A DNA stretch of 64,000 nucleotides, taken from Neocallimastix lanati (nom. inval.) (taxonomy: Eukaryota; Neocallimastigomycota; Neocallimastigomycetes; Neocallimastigales; Neocallimastigaceae). Below the pieces are notes generated by a model, which saw only the letters and a program-made list of their open reading frames with translations, had not been told where the DNA came from and made no database searches. Location: NCBI GenBank assembly GCA_016946835.1, contig JACVTC010000110.1, forward strand, positions 357,001 to 421,000, written 5' to 3'. A program made the position numbers and the translations under genes. Numbering within the stretch: position 1 is the stretch's first letter; the number at the start of each line of letters is the position of its first letter. This document shows positions 32,366 to 43,538 of the stretch, piece by piece.

Positions 32366-32739
32366 CTTTTTCTTCTTATTTGACTTTCTTTTGATATTTT
32401 TATAATATTGATTTTTTCACTTTTGTTAAAATTGTTTTTACATTTGTTATCAATATTATTGATTTTTTATTGTGTTCTAGATTATTTTTTATTTTTGTCA
32501 TTTTCCGTTATATTATAAATTTCGTTATTGATATTTGTAGAATCGTTGTGTTAACTGTTATTGTTACTTCTTGATTGATTAGTCGTAGTGTTAATATTAT
32601 TATTGTGATTGTTATTATTAATGACATTACTTTTATTTTTGTATGTATTAATATTTTTTTATCTATTGATGTATTTTGTTTATTATTTATATTTATATTT
32701 CTTTCCAGAATATTTTCATTGATTTTGTTATCTTTATTA

Positions 32740-33660
32740 TTAGTTTTGTTGAAATGGTTGTTCATGTTTTATGTTATTATTCTCCCTGAATTTGTTATTT
32801 GGAAAAAATTTATGAAGCAGAATGTTACCTGGTTCGTTTTCTATGAATTCAACAATACGTGCTAGAGTAATTTTGTTATTGATGATATCAAAAACAATGT
32901 AACCATTAGTATTGTTATTGTATCCGAGGAAAATACCAGGGTGGGAGTTATTGTCGAATTTAAATCGAAATTTTTTAGGAACAAAGAAGTATACTCTGTA
33001 GCCAAAAACTCTAAAAATACTATAATCTACAGTTTTGTTGTATAGAAGTTCATAAGGGACTTTATTATGAATGCCTTGGGAGAGGCGGTTATGAATGAAA
33101 TTATCAGTGTCCACAGAATATTCCCAGAAGTCATGGCTAAGTTTAGCTTCGTTAAGAAGCGCTTTAGCAGAAGTGATAAGAATACCGTTGAATCTTTCAG
33201 TTCAACCATTTTAAGAGGGATTATATAGGATTGTAAATTGATGTTTTATTCCGTTTTCTTGACAGAAGGTTTGAAATTGACAGTTCTTAAATTCTGTACC
33301 ATTGTCAGAACGGATGATTTTACAGTGGTATTTGTTGTATTATATATTTCATTATATCAAATAATGAATTTATTGAAAACATCCTTTTTATTTGCGATAA
33401 ATAGGACCCAGCCATATCTAGAATAATCATCTAAAATTGTCAGAAAATATTTGTTGTTGTCGTTAATGGACCTAATAACAGGTCCAACGTGGTCTATGTG
33501 AATGAGATCTAAAATTTGACTGGTTTTGTTTGTTGTAGGTTTATAGGATTTATTTTTTAAAATTAAAAAATAAAACCTATTTAATGTTCAACCTGTATTA
33601 ATTCCATTTGGAATTAATACAGGTTGAACATTTAATTGGTATGTTGTATTTAATTTTAGA
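32740..33660 (-). pseudogene. Copia integrase
   Basis: The stretch KVPYELLYNKTVDYSIFRVF followed by GYRVYFFVPKKFRFKF and HPGIFLGYNNNTNGYIVFD is the typical post-core Copia integrase segment. Catalytic-core parts with the DDE residues lie at about 33110-33540. A 23-bp foldback sits within this region. Broken. Confidence 0.8.
33583..33632. repeat. Perfect 23-bp foldback
   Basis: Arms 33583-33605 and 33610-33632 are exact inverse copies (AATGTTCAACCTG...) with a four-base loop ATTT. The arms are not plain AT-repeat. It lies within Copia integrase sequence. Confidence 0.85.
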
Positions 33661-33736
33661 AATATTGATATGACCTAGGCGCCTATGCCAAAGGTCCAAT
33701 GATTGATTTTTATTTAAGTATGTATAATTAATTTCC

Positions 33737-34263
33737 TGTAAAGATATTTGATAATATCTTTAACTAATTAAATGTTATACAAAGTACATTTAATTAAGGA
33801 AATAATTAATCATTTAATGATTAAACATAAATCTAAATAAATTTAACATAAATGTTGAATTTATGAAAGTAATAAAATTTAATTATTAAAATTATATTTT
33901 TTTGAAATAAATTTTAAAATTATTTTTATTAATAAAATTTTTAAGAAAATAAATATTTATTTATTTTTAGTTTAGTTTATCTAGTTAAATAATTTTAGTT
34001 GTATATTTCAATAAGGAAATATATATTAGAATATAATTCATAAAAAATATAAATATATGTAAAATTTTCATAATTAAATCGATGTATTTGTTATTTATTA
34101 ACATTTACTTAGTTAATAACACAATTAAAAGAGAAAATTAATAAAATATTTTAAAAAACGAAATTCTTTTATTTTACTTTGATTTTTGTGTTTTTATTTT
34201 TATTGTTATGGGTTTTTAATAAAATTTGTTTATTATAATCTGTTTGTTACAAAACTCTTTATA
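33737..34263 (+). mobile_element. LTR of the TGTAAAG family inside the Copia element
   Basis: Starts TGTAAAGATATTTGATAATA and ends near AAAACTCTTTATA. Plus orientation, opposite to its host element. It lies between the integrase and protease parts of the Copia element, so it is younger than that insertion. Confidence 0.8.
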
Positions 34264-34690
34264 TTTCCTCATGTAATATTTGGTATTTTGATGTATATAT
34301 TTTAAATGTATTTTTATTATCTGATATTGATTCGTATATTCTGTTACCTTTATTATTATAAGTTATCGCATGTGGTAAATTATTATAATTATTGAAAACA
34401 ACTTTATAATTTCGTGTTATTAAATGATTAATAGAAATTATATTTTTATTTATTGATTTTGAATAATAAAATTTTTAAATATGAATTTATGGTTATTAAT
34501 GAATCCAATAAAATCACAGCAATAATTTGAAAGTATTTCTTCACCATTTGCAAGTTGTATTTTCGCATCACACTTTTTGATATTATTAAGTAAATTGATG
34601 TTATTTATGGTACTTATTGAAGCATCTTAATCTAAGATCCAGACTATGAAATTATTATTAACAATTTTATTATTTTGATCGTTTATTTAG
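34264..34690 (-). pseudogene. Copia protease region
   Basis: Minus-strand reading gives a WILD-type catalytic region followed by CDAKIQLANGEEILSNYCCD, typical of the Copia protease and the segment after it. Broken and short. Gag is not clearly recognisable above it. Confidence 0.65.
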
Positions 34691-34692
34691 TG

Positions 34693-34724
<32 letters not shown>

Positions 34725-34823
34725 AGTTGTTATTACTATTATTGCTAATATTAATATTGTCATTGTTGATTTCTATATTGTTGATTTCTAATGCATTTGT
34801 CTGAATTATAATCTTTAGAGAAA

Positions 34824-34880
34824 TCCTCTATATAATACAAATATAATACAAAAATAATTATTTTTGTATTATATAGAGGA
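34824..34880. repeat. Compound palindrome
   Basis: TCCTCTATATAATACAAA (34824-34841) pairs with 34863-34880. An overlapping perfect 30-bp palindrome runs 34843-34872. The two share their right arm, so the sequence can switch between alternative hairpins. Confidence 0.75.
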
Positions 34881-35053
34881 CTGTTATATATTTTATATTT
34901 TAATGTAATTATTAAATACGCATATTTATGTACAGATTAAATCATTAGTATCATAATTAATGATAGATTATATTATTCTTTTTAAATATGTATTTTATTT
35001 AGAAATGTTACTTAGCTTTTTAATTCAATCGGATGAGTTTGAGACTTTTAATC

Positions 35054-35326
35054 TGTGAAAAATAATAAATTAAATAACACTTAATTTTACAAGTAAGAAT
35101 ACAAACATATTTTTTATACGTAACAATAACTTTAAATATGTTTATTATAGTCGTTTTAAGTATACAATTATTCTTTAATATAAAAGTTAAAAAAGAATGT
35201 TTTTTTTAAAATTATTGCATAAACTGAATTTTATATATGCCTCAGGAAGAGTATAAAATAAAATCGATTGGTTACAATAATATTAAAATTAAATTGAGTA
35301 AATTCCATTGATTTACTATTTTGACA
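35054..35326 (-). mobile_element. 5' LTR of the Copia element
   Basis: 273 bp, TGTGAAAAATAATAAATT...TTTTGACA, matching 30466-30750 with clear divergence. Confidence 0.8.
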
Positions 35327-36838
35327 TTAATTAAATCATAAAAAATTTATTAATATCATTTATTTAATTAATAATTTATTTAATCATACACTTAATTTAT
35401 AATTTATTTTAATCATCAGTTTATCGTAATTTAGTATTAAGTAAAATAGTTTTAAATAGTTTCATAGTTTAATAAAATAATGTAATTAATAATTCTGTAT
35501 TTAACAATTCTGTATTTTAGTAATTTTGTCTTTAAAAAGAATAGGGTAGTTAATCAGGAAGAAAAAGTTTTCTTCAAGTGATTCTATTATATCAAAAAAC
35601 CTTTATTTTTAGAATGGATAATAAGTTTTTATTTAGTTATTCATGTAATTTTCATTGATTTATTATTTAAAAGTTTGATTTCCATAGATAAAGCAAATCC
35701 AAACTTTGAGATTTTGAGGCTCTTAACAAAATAGGAGTTCATTTAGCATTTATTAGATTTGTAATTAAATTAAATGTATATAAAATTAAATTAATTATAT
35801 ATTAGAATTCATAAAAAATATATATAATGTTTTGATTAAACTAATATATTTATTATTAACATTTACTTGGTTAATAACATAAATTAAAAGAATTAATAAA
35901 GTTATTTTTTAAAACGAAATTTATAATTTATTTTTTTTAAAGAATTTTATGTTTTTAGTTTTGTTGATTTTGGGTTGTTTTTAATAAATTTGTTTATTCT
36001 AATCTGTTTTTATAGTTACTACCAACAACTCCAAAATACTATTGAGATTCTTAATTGATGCAGGATCTAATTAATTTTATTATTTAATAATTCTCATAAA
36101 TTAATTGTATAAACTTTTTATTCATTTTATTTATAAATTAATACAAGTCGAATATTATCTATTTATTATTTAATATTATTTATGTTAAATTTATTTAGAT
36201 TTATGTTTAATCAATGATTAAACATAAATTTGGTAGGATTATAAATAATTTAATATTATTTTAGTTTTATTGTTTTTTATTAATTTATTATTAATTTTTT
36301 ATTTAATTTTTAATATTTATTTATTTGTCTTGTTATTTTATTTATTTATTTAGTTTTGATAATTATTTATTTATCTTTTATTTATTTATCTATTTAATTT
36401 TGATACTTGTATGAAGAAATCAAAATTTCTTAACTGAAAAATATAAGGAACATAAATAATATAGTAAATTTTGAATTCTAACTAGAAGAATTCTTACTTA
36501 TTATCTATTTTTTTATTATTTTTCTTAAAATAATCTTTTTCTTATTGTTCTTCAATGAGAAAAAGTACTATATTTATAATTTTTAGATAAACTAGATTAT
36601 CATGGCTGAATTTAATTTATAATTTTTTATATTAAATTTAATTATGACTAACGTTTAATAGTTTTAAGTTATATTAGACAAAAAGAAATATTTTCTATTT
36701 TCTTATTAATATGTTGCTAATTTGAAATTAGTCATGACATTAAAATCATTGAAAAATATAAAAATTATTTATTTCTTAATTAAATGTACATTTTGTGTAG
36801 TATTTAATTAACTAAAGATATTTGATAATATCTTTACA
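35327..36838. mobile_element. Nested LTR pieces of the TGTAAAG family in both directions
   Basis: A plus-oriented LTR part lies at about 35770-36014. It is followed by a protease scrap (36016-36072), a minus-oriented LTR part (36073 onward) and, after AT-rich filler, an LTR end ATATCTTTACA at 36838. A perfect 15-bp inverted repeat (36199-36213 with 36215-36229) marks where LTR-derived sequence of opposite sense meets. Old, multiply nested. Confidence 0.6.
36016..36072 (+). pseudogene. Gypsy protease active-site scrap
   Basis: Translation TTNNSKILLRFLIDAGSN closely resembles the element E protease opening (SNNTKIPLRVLIDSGSN at about 50770-50826). It is sandwiched between LTR pieces. Only about 18 residues remain. 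Confidence 0.75.
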
Positions 36839-37447
36839 GTAATTATGTTGAAACTTGTGATCATGGAGTTATTGGATTTATCAGAACTGTAATTGATAAC
36901 GATGTTTGCATTTCAATCCTTATAATTAATGTTTTCTTCTGGTTTGTTTTTTATTTTTATGAAAAGAACTGTGCTTCCAACAATTTGAATTTTCTATAAT
37001 TATTATAAGAAAATTTTTTGCTTTTAATTGAACGTTTTCATAAATTTTTATTTAAGAAAGCACTTTTTATCTAGTTCAATTATCAAATTTGTAACCACAA
37101 ACAATTTATCTGGAGGAATTTCTTTATCATAAGCTTCTTTAACTTAATTCAACAATTCTTTTCGAATTAATTCGATAAGCACATTATCTGGCCATTCAAT
37201 TATTGAAGATAGATGTTGGAATTTAATTGTTATAGGTACATTTAGAAATGTCTTTGGTGCACGTTTATTTGTGTTCATTAAAGAAATTCTTACTTTGTGA
37301 GATCGTTTTATGAAAATTTAATAAGTTTTTCTTCTAATAGTTAACTTGCTGGGAGTTTAAGCTATCTGGGGTAAATAGCGTAGGAATAAATTCGGTAATA
37401 TTTTTAACAAGGTCTACTTTCTCTGTAAAGTCAGTTTTATTTGTCAT
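36839..37447 (-). pseudogene. Gag relic of the E family (element H)
   Basis: Minus-strand start MTNKTDFTEKVDLVKNITEF, then IPTLFTPDSLNSQQVNY, closely follows element E's gag (TKESKLVETITEFILALFAP). Further down, IPPDKLFVVTNLIIELDKKC matches E's second gag part. An LTR end abuts its left side. Many breaks, old. Confidence 0.8.
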
Positions 37448-37970
37448 TAGTATTATTATATATGTATATTTTTTATGAATTTTTTAAAAAATAAAGAATA
37501 AAATTAAAAAAAAGTTAAATGATTTTATGAAGAAATTTAGAAAATATCGTAATAAAGTAAAATTAATTATTGAAAAAAGGAGCATTTATTTATTTGAATT
37601 TTATTTTTAGATTTTATTAATACAAATTATTTTTTTTATGAATTTTTAGTTATTAAATCAATAACTTTTGAAGTATTCTTAATTCGAAAATTCATGAGTA
37701 ATAATTTTTTATTAAAAATTATTATTATAAATACACATGAACTTTAAATAGTAAGAGTTTTAGGAAATATTTAAAGAAACTTTAAAATTTCCACGAGCTT
37801 TGAAATTATTATTGATAATTTATAAACAGCTTCTTCAAAAATAATGAAATCATCATGATTTTTAAAAAAGGGATGATTTATTTGAAACTGAGGAGTTGAA
37901 AATGACTTTAAGAAATTGAAGACATCTTAAATTTCTTAAAAGCACCTTCAAATGTACTATAATTTTGTTA
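37448..37970 (-). other. Leader of element H
   Basis: Resembles the sequence before E's gag (shared ATGAATTTTCGAATTAAGA-type segment). At 37907-37950 two stems interlock (TTTAAGAAATT with AATTTCTTAAA; TGAAG with CTTCA). This is a weaker cousin of the pseudoknot loci and could be chance. Confidence 0.45.
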
Positions 37971-37974
37971 AATA

Positions 37975-38545
37975 TTATTAATTAAATTTATCTAAATTTA
38001 ATATAAATTTTGAATTTATGAAATAATAAAATTTGTAAAATTAAAATTTTTAAAATAAATTTTTATTGTTTAATAATAAAAGTTTCAAAAAATAAATTAG
38101 TTATTTATAATTTAGTTAAATAATTTTAGTTATATATTTCATTAGGAAATAAATAAACATTAATATTTTGATAACATTTAAACAATAAAATATAATATTT
38201 GGTTTGTATTTGTATTAATAAATTAAAAATTTATATAACTAGTTTTAGGTTAATAATTTAAGAAAATCATTAAATAATAAAATTGAGATTAATATTTGTT
38301 ATTGAATTAATTATACATTTAATTAAATAGAAATTATATATTAGAATATTCAGAAAAATATAAATAGGTGTAAAATTAATTAATTTAATCGATGTATTTT
38401 GTTTATTAACAATATATTAGTTAATAACGTATAGAAATTAATAAAAAATTTTTTATGAAATTGCTATTTTAATTTCAAAGCATTTTTGTGCTTTCTATTT
38501 AATTTAGTTTTGAGTTTTATATTATAATTTGTATATCTATTAGTT
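37975..38545 (+). mobile_element. LTR of the TGTAAAG family
   Basis: Plus-oriented copy with the shared AATCGATGTATTTTG box near 38390 and a terminal region ending near TTTTACAAACTC. Diverged. The left boundary is approximate. Confidence 0.6.
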
Positions 38546-38582
38546 TTACAAACTCATAAAAAAACTATCAAATATATGATTA

Positions 38583-38700
38583 AGAACTTCTTGCAATTAT
38601 AGTTGCACTCGAGGAATGAAGATAAAAGATGTTCGTCAAGATATTACAATTTATACCAATCATAATATAATCTTTGGAATACTAAATATATTAATATACA
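38583..38700 (+). pseudogene. Gypsy RNase H scrap
   Basis: KELLAIIVALEE followed by ITIYTNHNIIFGIL-like residues matches the chromovirus RNase H segment (KELLAIKVALEEW...YTDHKNL) of element C. About 40 residues remain between two LTRs. Confidence 0.7.
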
Positions 38701-38709
38701 AAATTAATT

Positions 38710-39250
38710 GATTCAATTTGACATTTTTTGTATGAATAAAAATTTGATATAAGTATTAATTAAAATTTATTTTAGTATCTTTAAATTAATAAATCTTAAT
38801 TTTAAATTTATTAATTCATTTAATATTTTATCTTAGTTTATTTTAGTTATACTATTTCAATAGGAAATGTATAAATATTAGTGTTACTAATTTAGGATAA
38901 TAAGATTTGAATGAATCAAATAAGAAATTTATATAATAATTTTATTTAGTTTAGGAAAATTATAAGATAATAAAATTAATTCGTTTAATTATTAAATTTA
39001 ATATGTATAAAATTAAATATGATTAATATATTAAAATATAATTTTTAAAAATATAAGTACATGTAATTTTTATTAAATAAAAACAGTCTATTTCTTAATT
39101 AATAAAATAATAAGAAATTTAATTTTTATTAATTAATTAAAGAATTAATATTAAAAAGAAAAAATATTTGTTATTTTAATTTTATTTTTTGATTTATTGT
39201 CATTATTTTTTGTTCAATTTGTTATTTATAATCAATTTTTTATAGAATTT
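38710..39250 (+). mobile_element. LTR of the TGTAAAG family
   Basis: Plus-oriented, diverged copy with the family layout: TTAGTTATA...TTTCAATAGGAAATGTATAA, then a GTACATGTAATTTTTATT box and an end near TTTATAGAATTTTTAAAC. Boundaries approximate. Confidence 0.55.
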
Positions 39251-39699
39251 TTAAACTTTGATATTTCTGAATTAAATAAACTCAAGATAAAGGTTGACAT
39301 TACATATAATAATGATAGAAACAGGAGGTATATATTTGAAAATGGAAGATATGAAATTTATAAAATTATATAAAATATTTAGTAAATACAATTAAATTCA
39401 TCAAAAATTATATGATCCAAAAATTTATTCCCAACCAAAATTTATTGAGAATTATTCTAATATTTTGATTGGAATGATCAATTTTCGATTCAATTTCAAT
39501 TAAGTTGTAGATGGAGATGATAATACAAGTATAATAGCATTTTTATTAGCTACTTTTTCTAGATTAATTACATTCTAAGAACTAGTGCTGTTTATAATTA
39601 AAATACTATTTATAGTATCAATATACCCTATTGAAAGTATCTTTAGTGAATGTATCATAATTTTTACCTAGACTATTATCTTTATTAATTTTTAATTTT
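39251..39699. other. AT-rich stretch, no gene recognised
   Basis: Slightly less AT-biased around 39410-39560, possibly worn coding sequence, but I cannot assign it. Confidence 0.4.
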
Positions 39700-40340
39700 T
39701 ATTATTTGAAATAAAGTTTAAAAAGGGCACTTCAATAGCCAAATTATCTAATTTCTTGGATAATTCTGATGGCGGAATGCCATTATTATTCTTAAGATAA
39801 CTATCCGCTTGATAATAGGCTTAAAACATTCATTAAATCGACATTTTGCATTTCTCTAGCATAATGAATTGCTATGTTTCCTAAACAATCTTTTTGATTA
39901 TAAATATCATTTTTAAGTAAGAATTTTACCAATTCTTTACAATTAAATTTAATAGAAATAATTAATTCATTTTTCATTTCTGCAATTTACATTATTGACT
40001 AAATTAATTTCATTTTCAATAGCTTCCTTAAAGAATTTTGATTTATTCGTAAGTGAAAAGTACATAAGAATAATATTTCCATGACCATCAATCATATCAT
40101 ATTTAAATGGTGATCGAATTCTTGTCATAAAAATCTTCATAAGATCTTTCTCATTCATTTTAAAAGTGAAAGTAGCTACACTTTCACCATACTTATTTGT
40201 TTAAAGGGTTAATTGGATGATGAGTACAACTAGAAACATATTTGGCTAAATAAATAGCTTGATTAAAGAAGAATTATGATCAATACGGAACCAGGATAAC
40301 CTTCTTATTAAATATAATTAACTGAAAACATGCTAAAATG
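39700..40340 (-). pseudogene. Ankyrin-repeat protein, host pseudogene
   Basis: The only host-like gene. In minus-strand order the readable parts are QAIYLAKYVSSCTHHPINPL, KYGESVATFTFKMNEKDLMK, SPFKYDMIDGHGNIILMYFS, then KELVKFLLKNDIYNQKDCLG with NIAIHYAREMQ, then ADSYLKNNNGIPPSELSKK. The GN-IAIHYA core, with its preceding LVKFLL helix, is a good ankyrin match; the others are looser repeats. The parts lie in different reading frames (a 63-residue frame at 40158-39967 is the longest), so several frameshifts separate them and it is not expressed as one protein. Large ankyrin families are typical of some early fungi. Flanked on both sides by retroelement scraps. Confidence 0.7.
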
Positions 40341-40639
40341 TTTGGCTTTTAATTTTAGCAACTCAAAAGAAAAAATACTGATAAAACATAAAAAAAAATA
40401 AAAAAATTAACCACAAAGCAAATAAAAAAAAAATAAATTTTTTTAATATATAATAATATTTTAATTCTTTCTCAATTTAATTTTTATTATAAATAATATA
40501 ACATAATAATATAAAAATGAAATAATTTATATAAATTTTCATTTTCATTAAAATATTATTGTATATTATGTCTCGGTTGGAGCAGCTTGCTTTTATTGTT
40601 GCAAAAAATTTAAATATTAAGGTTGGGGCAATAAAAAAA

Positions 40640-40870
40640 TACTTTTTATATACTTACCATAAACTTCTTATAGGATTATCTAATATTAAAAACTGAGTAA
40701 TACTAGATAAGCAAAATGGATCGTTATAAATATGTTTAAATGTAATAATAAAATATGATCCGAAATGAAAAAAATGTTGATAATGCTTTGTCAAGATTAA
40801 ATTCAGAGTTGAAATAGTAATTAATAAAAATGAAGATGTTATTGTTTGTATTATTCATAATCCAAAATAA
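40640..40870 (+). pseudogene. Gypsy RNase H scrap of the F family
   Basis: LYTYHKLLIGLSNIKN and NALSRLNSE match element F's YTDHKPLIGLFNNKE and ADALSRLNSKE (58540-58700). Short, heavily worn relic. Confidence 0.8.
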
Positions 40871-41249
40871 AAATTTAGAATTTAAATAATTCTTATTTTG
40901 ATTTAGATATTATTATATTATTGTATTTAAATCAATATTTTATTGATTTAAATACAATTTTCTTTAGCTTTTCTGGAAAGTATTCATTTATAAAGGTCTG
41001 TACTTCTGTTGAATATCTTTTATTCTATTCTTTTTATTTTCTTTATATAATTAATATTTCATTGATTAATAAAGAATAAATTCAGACGTTCTTTTTCTAA
41101 AGTTTTTAGTAATATATATATTGCTGGTATTACGTTTATTTACAACTTTAGAGATTTCTTTATTTACAGATTATTTGTTTCCAAAGAGATGGAAATATTT
41201 TCAATGTTTTAATTATTTTCATCATTAATTTCCATTTAAATTTATTAAC
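40871..41249. other. AT-rich stretch with a perfect hairpin
   Basis: No coding sequence recognised. ATTGTATTTAAATCAATA (40920-40937) and its exact inverse (40941-40958) form an 18-bp stem with a three-base loop. Confidence 0.6.
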
Positions 41250-41640
41250 TTTATTATTTATTTATTTCTGATTTAATTTTTTTAAAATTAACATTAATAA
41301 TAATATTTCGATTATAAGATATTGCATTTGTATATTAATATAATTAATAATTTATTTTATAGTTTTAATAATCATTTTTATTTTATAAATAAAAATTAAA
41401 TGAAGATATTAATAATTATAAATATAATTAGAAAAATAAGTATTTCTAATAAAATTATTTTTGAATGTTATAATAAAATAATTTTCTTAATATTAAATTA
41501 AATAAAATAATAAATAATTTTTAATACAGTTATAATAAATTATTATTATAACTGTATTATCACTTTTATGTATCAATTCATTTAATATTTTTATCAGAAT
41601 CTAAAATTAATTGAAAAATAACAATTTTAAAATATTTGGT
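41250..41640 (+). mobile_element. LTR piece homologous to 47050-47330
   Basis: Shares a long stretch with 47050-47330, e.g. TTTTATTTTATAAATAAAAA, GTGTTTCTAATAAA-like and TATCAGAATG-like segments. It contains a 17-bp perfect hairpin (41522-41538 with 41543-41559). It could be the 5' LTR of element D; that is inference. Confidence 0.5.
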
Positions 41641-42179
41641 AATTTGAAAGCAAAAAATTAATGCAAATCTTTGTAGATAAAAGTATATTTCTAATTATTA
41701 ATATATTTAATAAAAATAATTTTCTCAAAATTTTATAACTAATTATTTGGAAAAAGTATATTCTCCGAAAAAATGATAAAGTTAAATAAATTAAAATGTT
41801 TTAAAGCAAATTTTTTTCGTTTAATTATAAAAACATACCGTTCTATAATTTTATTTAGAAAAATTGATAAACTCTAATAACAAAAAACAAAAAGTTATTA
41901 TTTAATAAGTTTTACTTCACAATTTGACATAAATTTATATTAAGTATATGGATGTATTTGATAACATAGTTAAAGAATTAAACCCTAAATTTTCTTTTAG
42001 ATAATTAATTTTAGTTTGAATTAAATTTTAATTTAGATTAAATTTCATTTTAAATTACACAATTTTATAATATTTTAAGTTGACAATAATTTGTTATTTA
42101 GCTTTTTATTTAACTAAAAAAGAATATATATATTATTTGATTTATATATATTATTATAATTAAATAAATTTTATAGTTG
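41641..42179. other. AT-rich stretch, no gene seen
   Basis: Nothing recognisable beyond AT-rich DNA; probably worn LTR or leader. Confidence 0.4.
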
Positions 42180-42380
42180 ACGAAACAAAAGATCTTAAGG
42201 ATTATAATAAAGCAAATTTTTATTTGAAAGTCGATATCTCCTACTGGTGCTCCCATTCTTTTTGTTAAAAAAAAGATAATACATTTGAAGGCTATTGCCT
42301 TCGAATGTGCATCGACTAAAGAAGACTTAATGATATTACCATTCGTAACTCGTACCCTATGCCCCTTTTTTTAAGTGTTA
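42180..42380 (+). pseudogene. Gypsy reverse transcriptase scrap
   Basis: SPTGAPILFVKKK and RRLNDITIRNSYPMP match the finger region of element C's RT (SPAGAPVLFVKKK, RKLNEMTIRNSYPLP). About 60 residues, broken. Confidence 0.85.
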
Positions 42381-42529
42381 CTGTAATTGTAACCTATTTT
42401 AGCTTACTTTTATAATATTAAATCCATGAATAAAATATCTGAAATAATTCTTATATAAAAACTGTAAAATAATTGGTAAATTTTTAAAGGACAACAACAA
42501 TACCATTAAACTCAAGACTAAAAATCGGT

Positions 42530-43090
42530 AAAAACAAGCAAATATTCACTATAAATACATTACACGAGAATAGTATAGAAATATGGCATAATTGTTTAAG
42601 TCATTTAAACTTTGAAACGATGAATAAGTACATTAAACTCGATAATATACCAAATGAAAAATGTACTGAATGTAAAATTACTAAAATTAAAAGAAATTCT
42701 CATAATAAGATTTTACCAAGAGCTGACAATATACTTGAAGTTATCCATGCAGACTTAATAGGACTAATTAAAAATTCTAACCAATACATATTAACATAGA
42801 TTGATGATTGTTCCAGAAAGGCTTGGCATACCCTATTATAGAATAAGGCCGAAACACCGAAACAACAAATAAAATAATTGAATTAATTTATTAATAAACC
42901 ACTATAATAATCAGAGGATAAAGTTTTTCAAGACAGATATTTATAGAGAATTCAGTAATAAAAAGATAAAAAAATATTGCTAAAAGTACGATATCATAAA
43001 TTTTTACTCACCCCCATATAGTCCAGAAAATAATAGTATAATAGAAAGATTCAACCAAACCATTAGTTAAATTAGTTAAATCTCTATTAT
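42530..43090 (+). pseudogene. Copia integrase fragment
   Basis: An HHCC finger is readable: WHNCLSHLNFETMNKYIK then CTECKITKIKRNSH. It is followed by the start of the catalytic core (LEVIHADLIG) and SPENNSIIERFNQTI near 43025-43060, which holds the catalytic Glu. Not contiguous with other Copia parts. Broken. Confidence 0.8.
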
Positions 43091-43149
43091 ATTGGAGTAA
43101 TTAAGAAATGAAATCTCTTAAAATGTTACTAATTATATAATTGCTAATA

Positions 43150-43538
43150 ATAAATACACTGAATTAATTATGAAATTTTACACATTTTTATATTTTTCGT
43201 GAATTAAATTCTAATATATAATTTCTATTTAATTATATTATATATTCAATTTAATAACAAACATTAATCAATTTTATTATTTAATAATTTTCCTAAACTA
43301 AACTAAACTAAAAAATTAGTATATAAACTTTTTTATTTATTTTAATTATAAACCATTTATATACAAGACAAATATTAATTATTTATTATTTAAATATTAA
43401 CAATACTAATGTTTATATATTTCTTATTGAAATACATAGTCAAGATTATTTATTTATTTATTTATTAAAAATTTTATTAACAAAAGTAATTTAAAATTTA
43501 TTTTATAAAAATTTTAATTTATAATTTAATTTTATAAT
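43150..43538 (-). mobile_element. Partial LTR of the TGTAAAG family
   Basis: The middle of a minus-oriented family copy, from the ATTATGAAATTTTACA-like box to the point where the next copy begins. Truncated. Confidence 0.6.

Larger units (their letters stand above)
30466..35326 (-). mobile_element. Ty1/Copia element, broken, with a nested LTR
   Basis: LTRs of 285 and 273 bp (30466-30750 and 35054-35326) are clearly diverged. In minus-strand order: protease region (34690-34264), a nested LTR of another family (34263-33737), integrase (33660-32740), RT (32365-31540), RNase H (31488-31123), then a purine tract (TTTTTGGGGAA) at the 3' LTR. Integrase before RT marks Copia. It is old, with many breaks. 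Confidence 0.85.

Noticed and set aside
32575-32865. Plus-strand Ile/Phe-rich frame in the Copia element
   Set aside because: Opposite strand of AT-rich Copia linker; repetitive and without features.
37907-37950. Fifth full member of the pseudoknot family in element H leader
   Set aside because: One stem is only 5 bp and the U-rich linker is absent; kept as a weak note only.
39410-39560. Possible extra host exon near the ankyrin pseudogene
   Set aside because: Slightly more balanced composition but no frame gives a recognisable domain.
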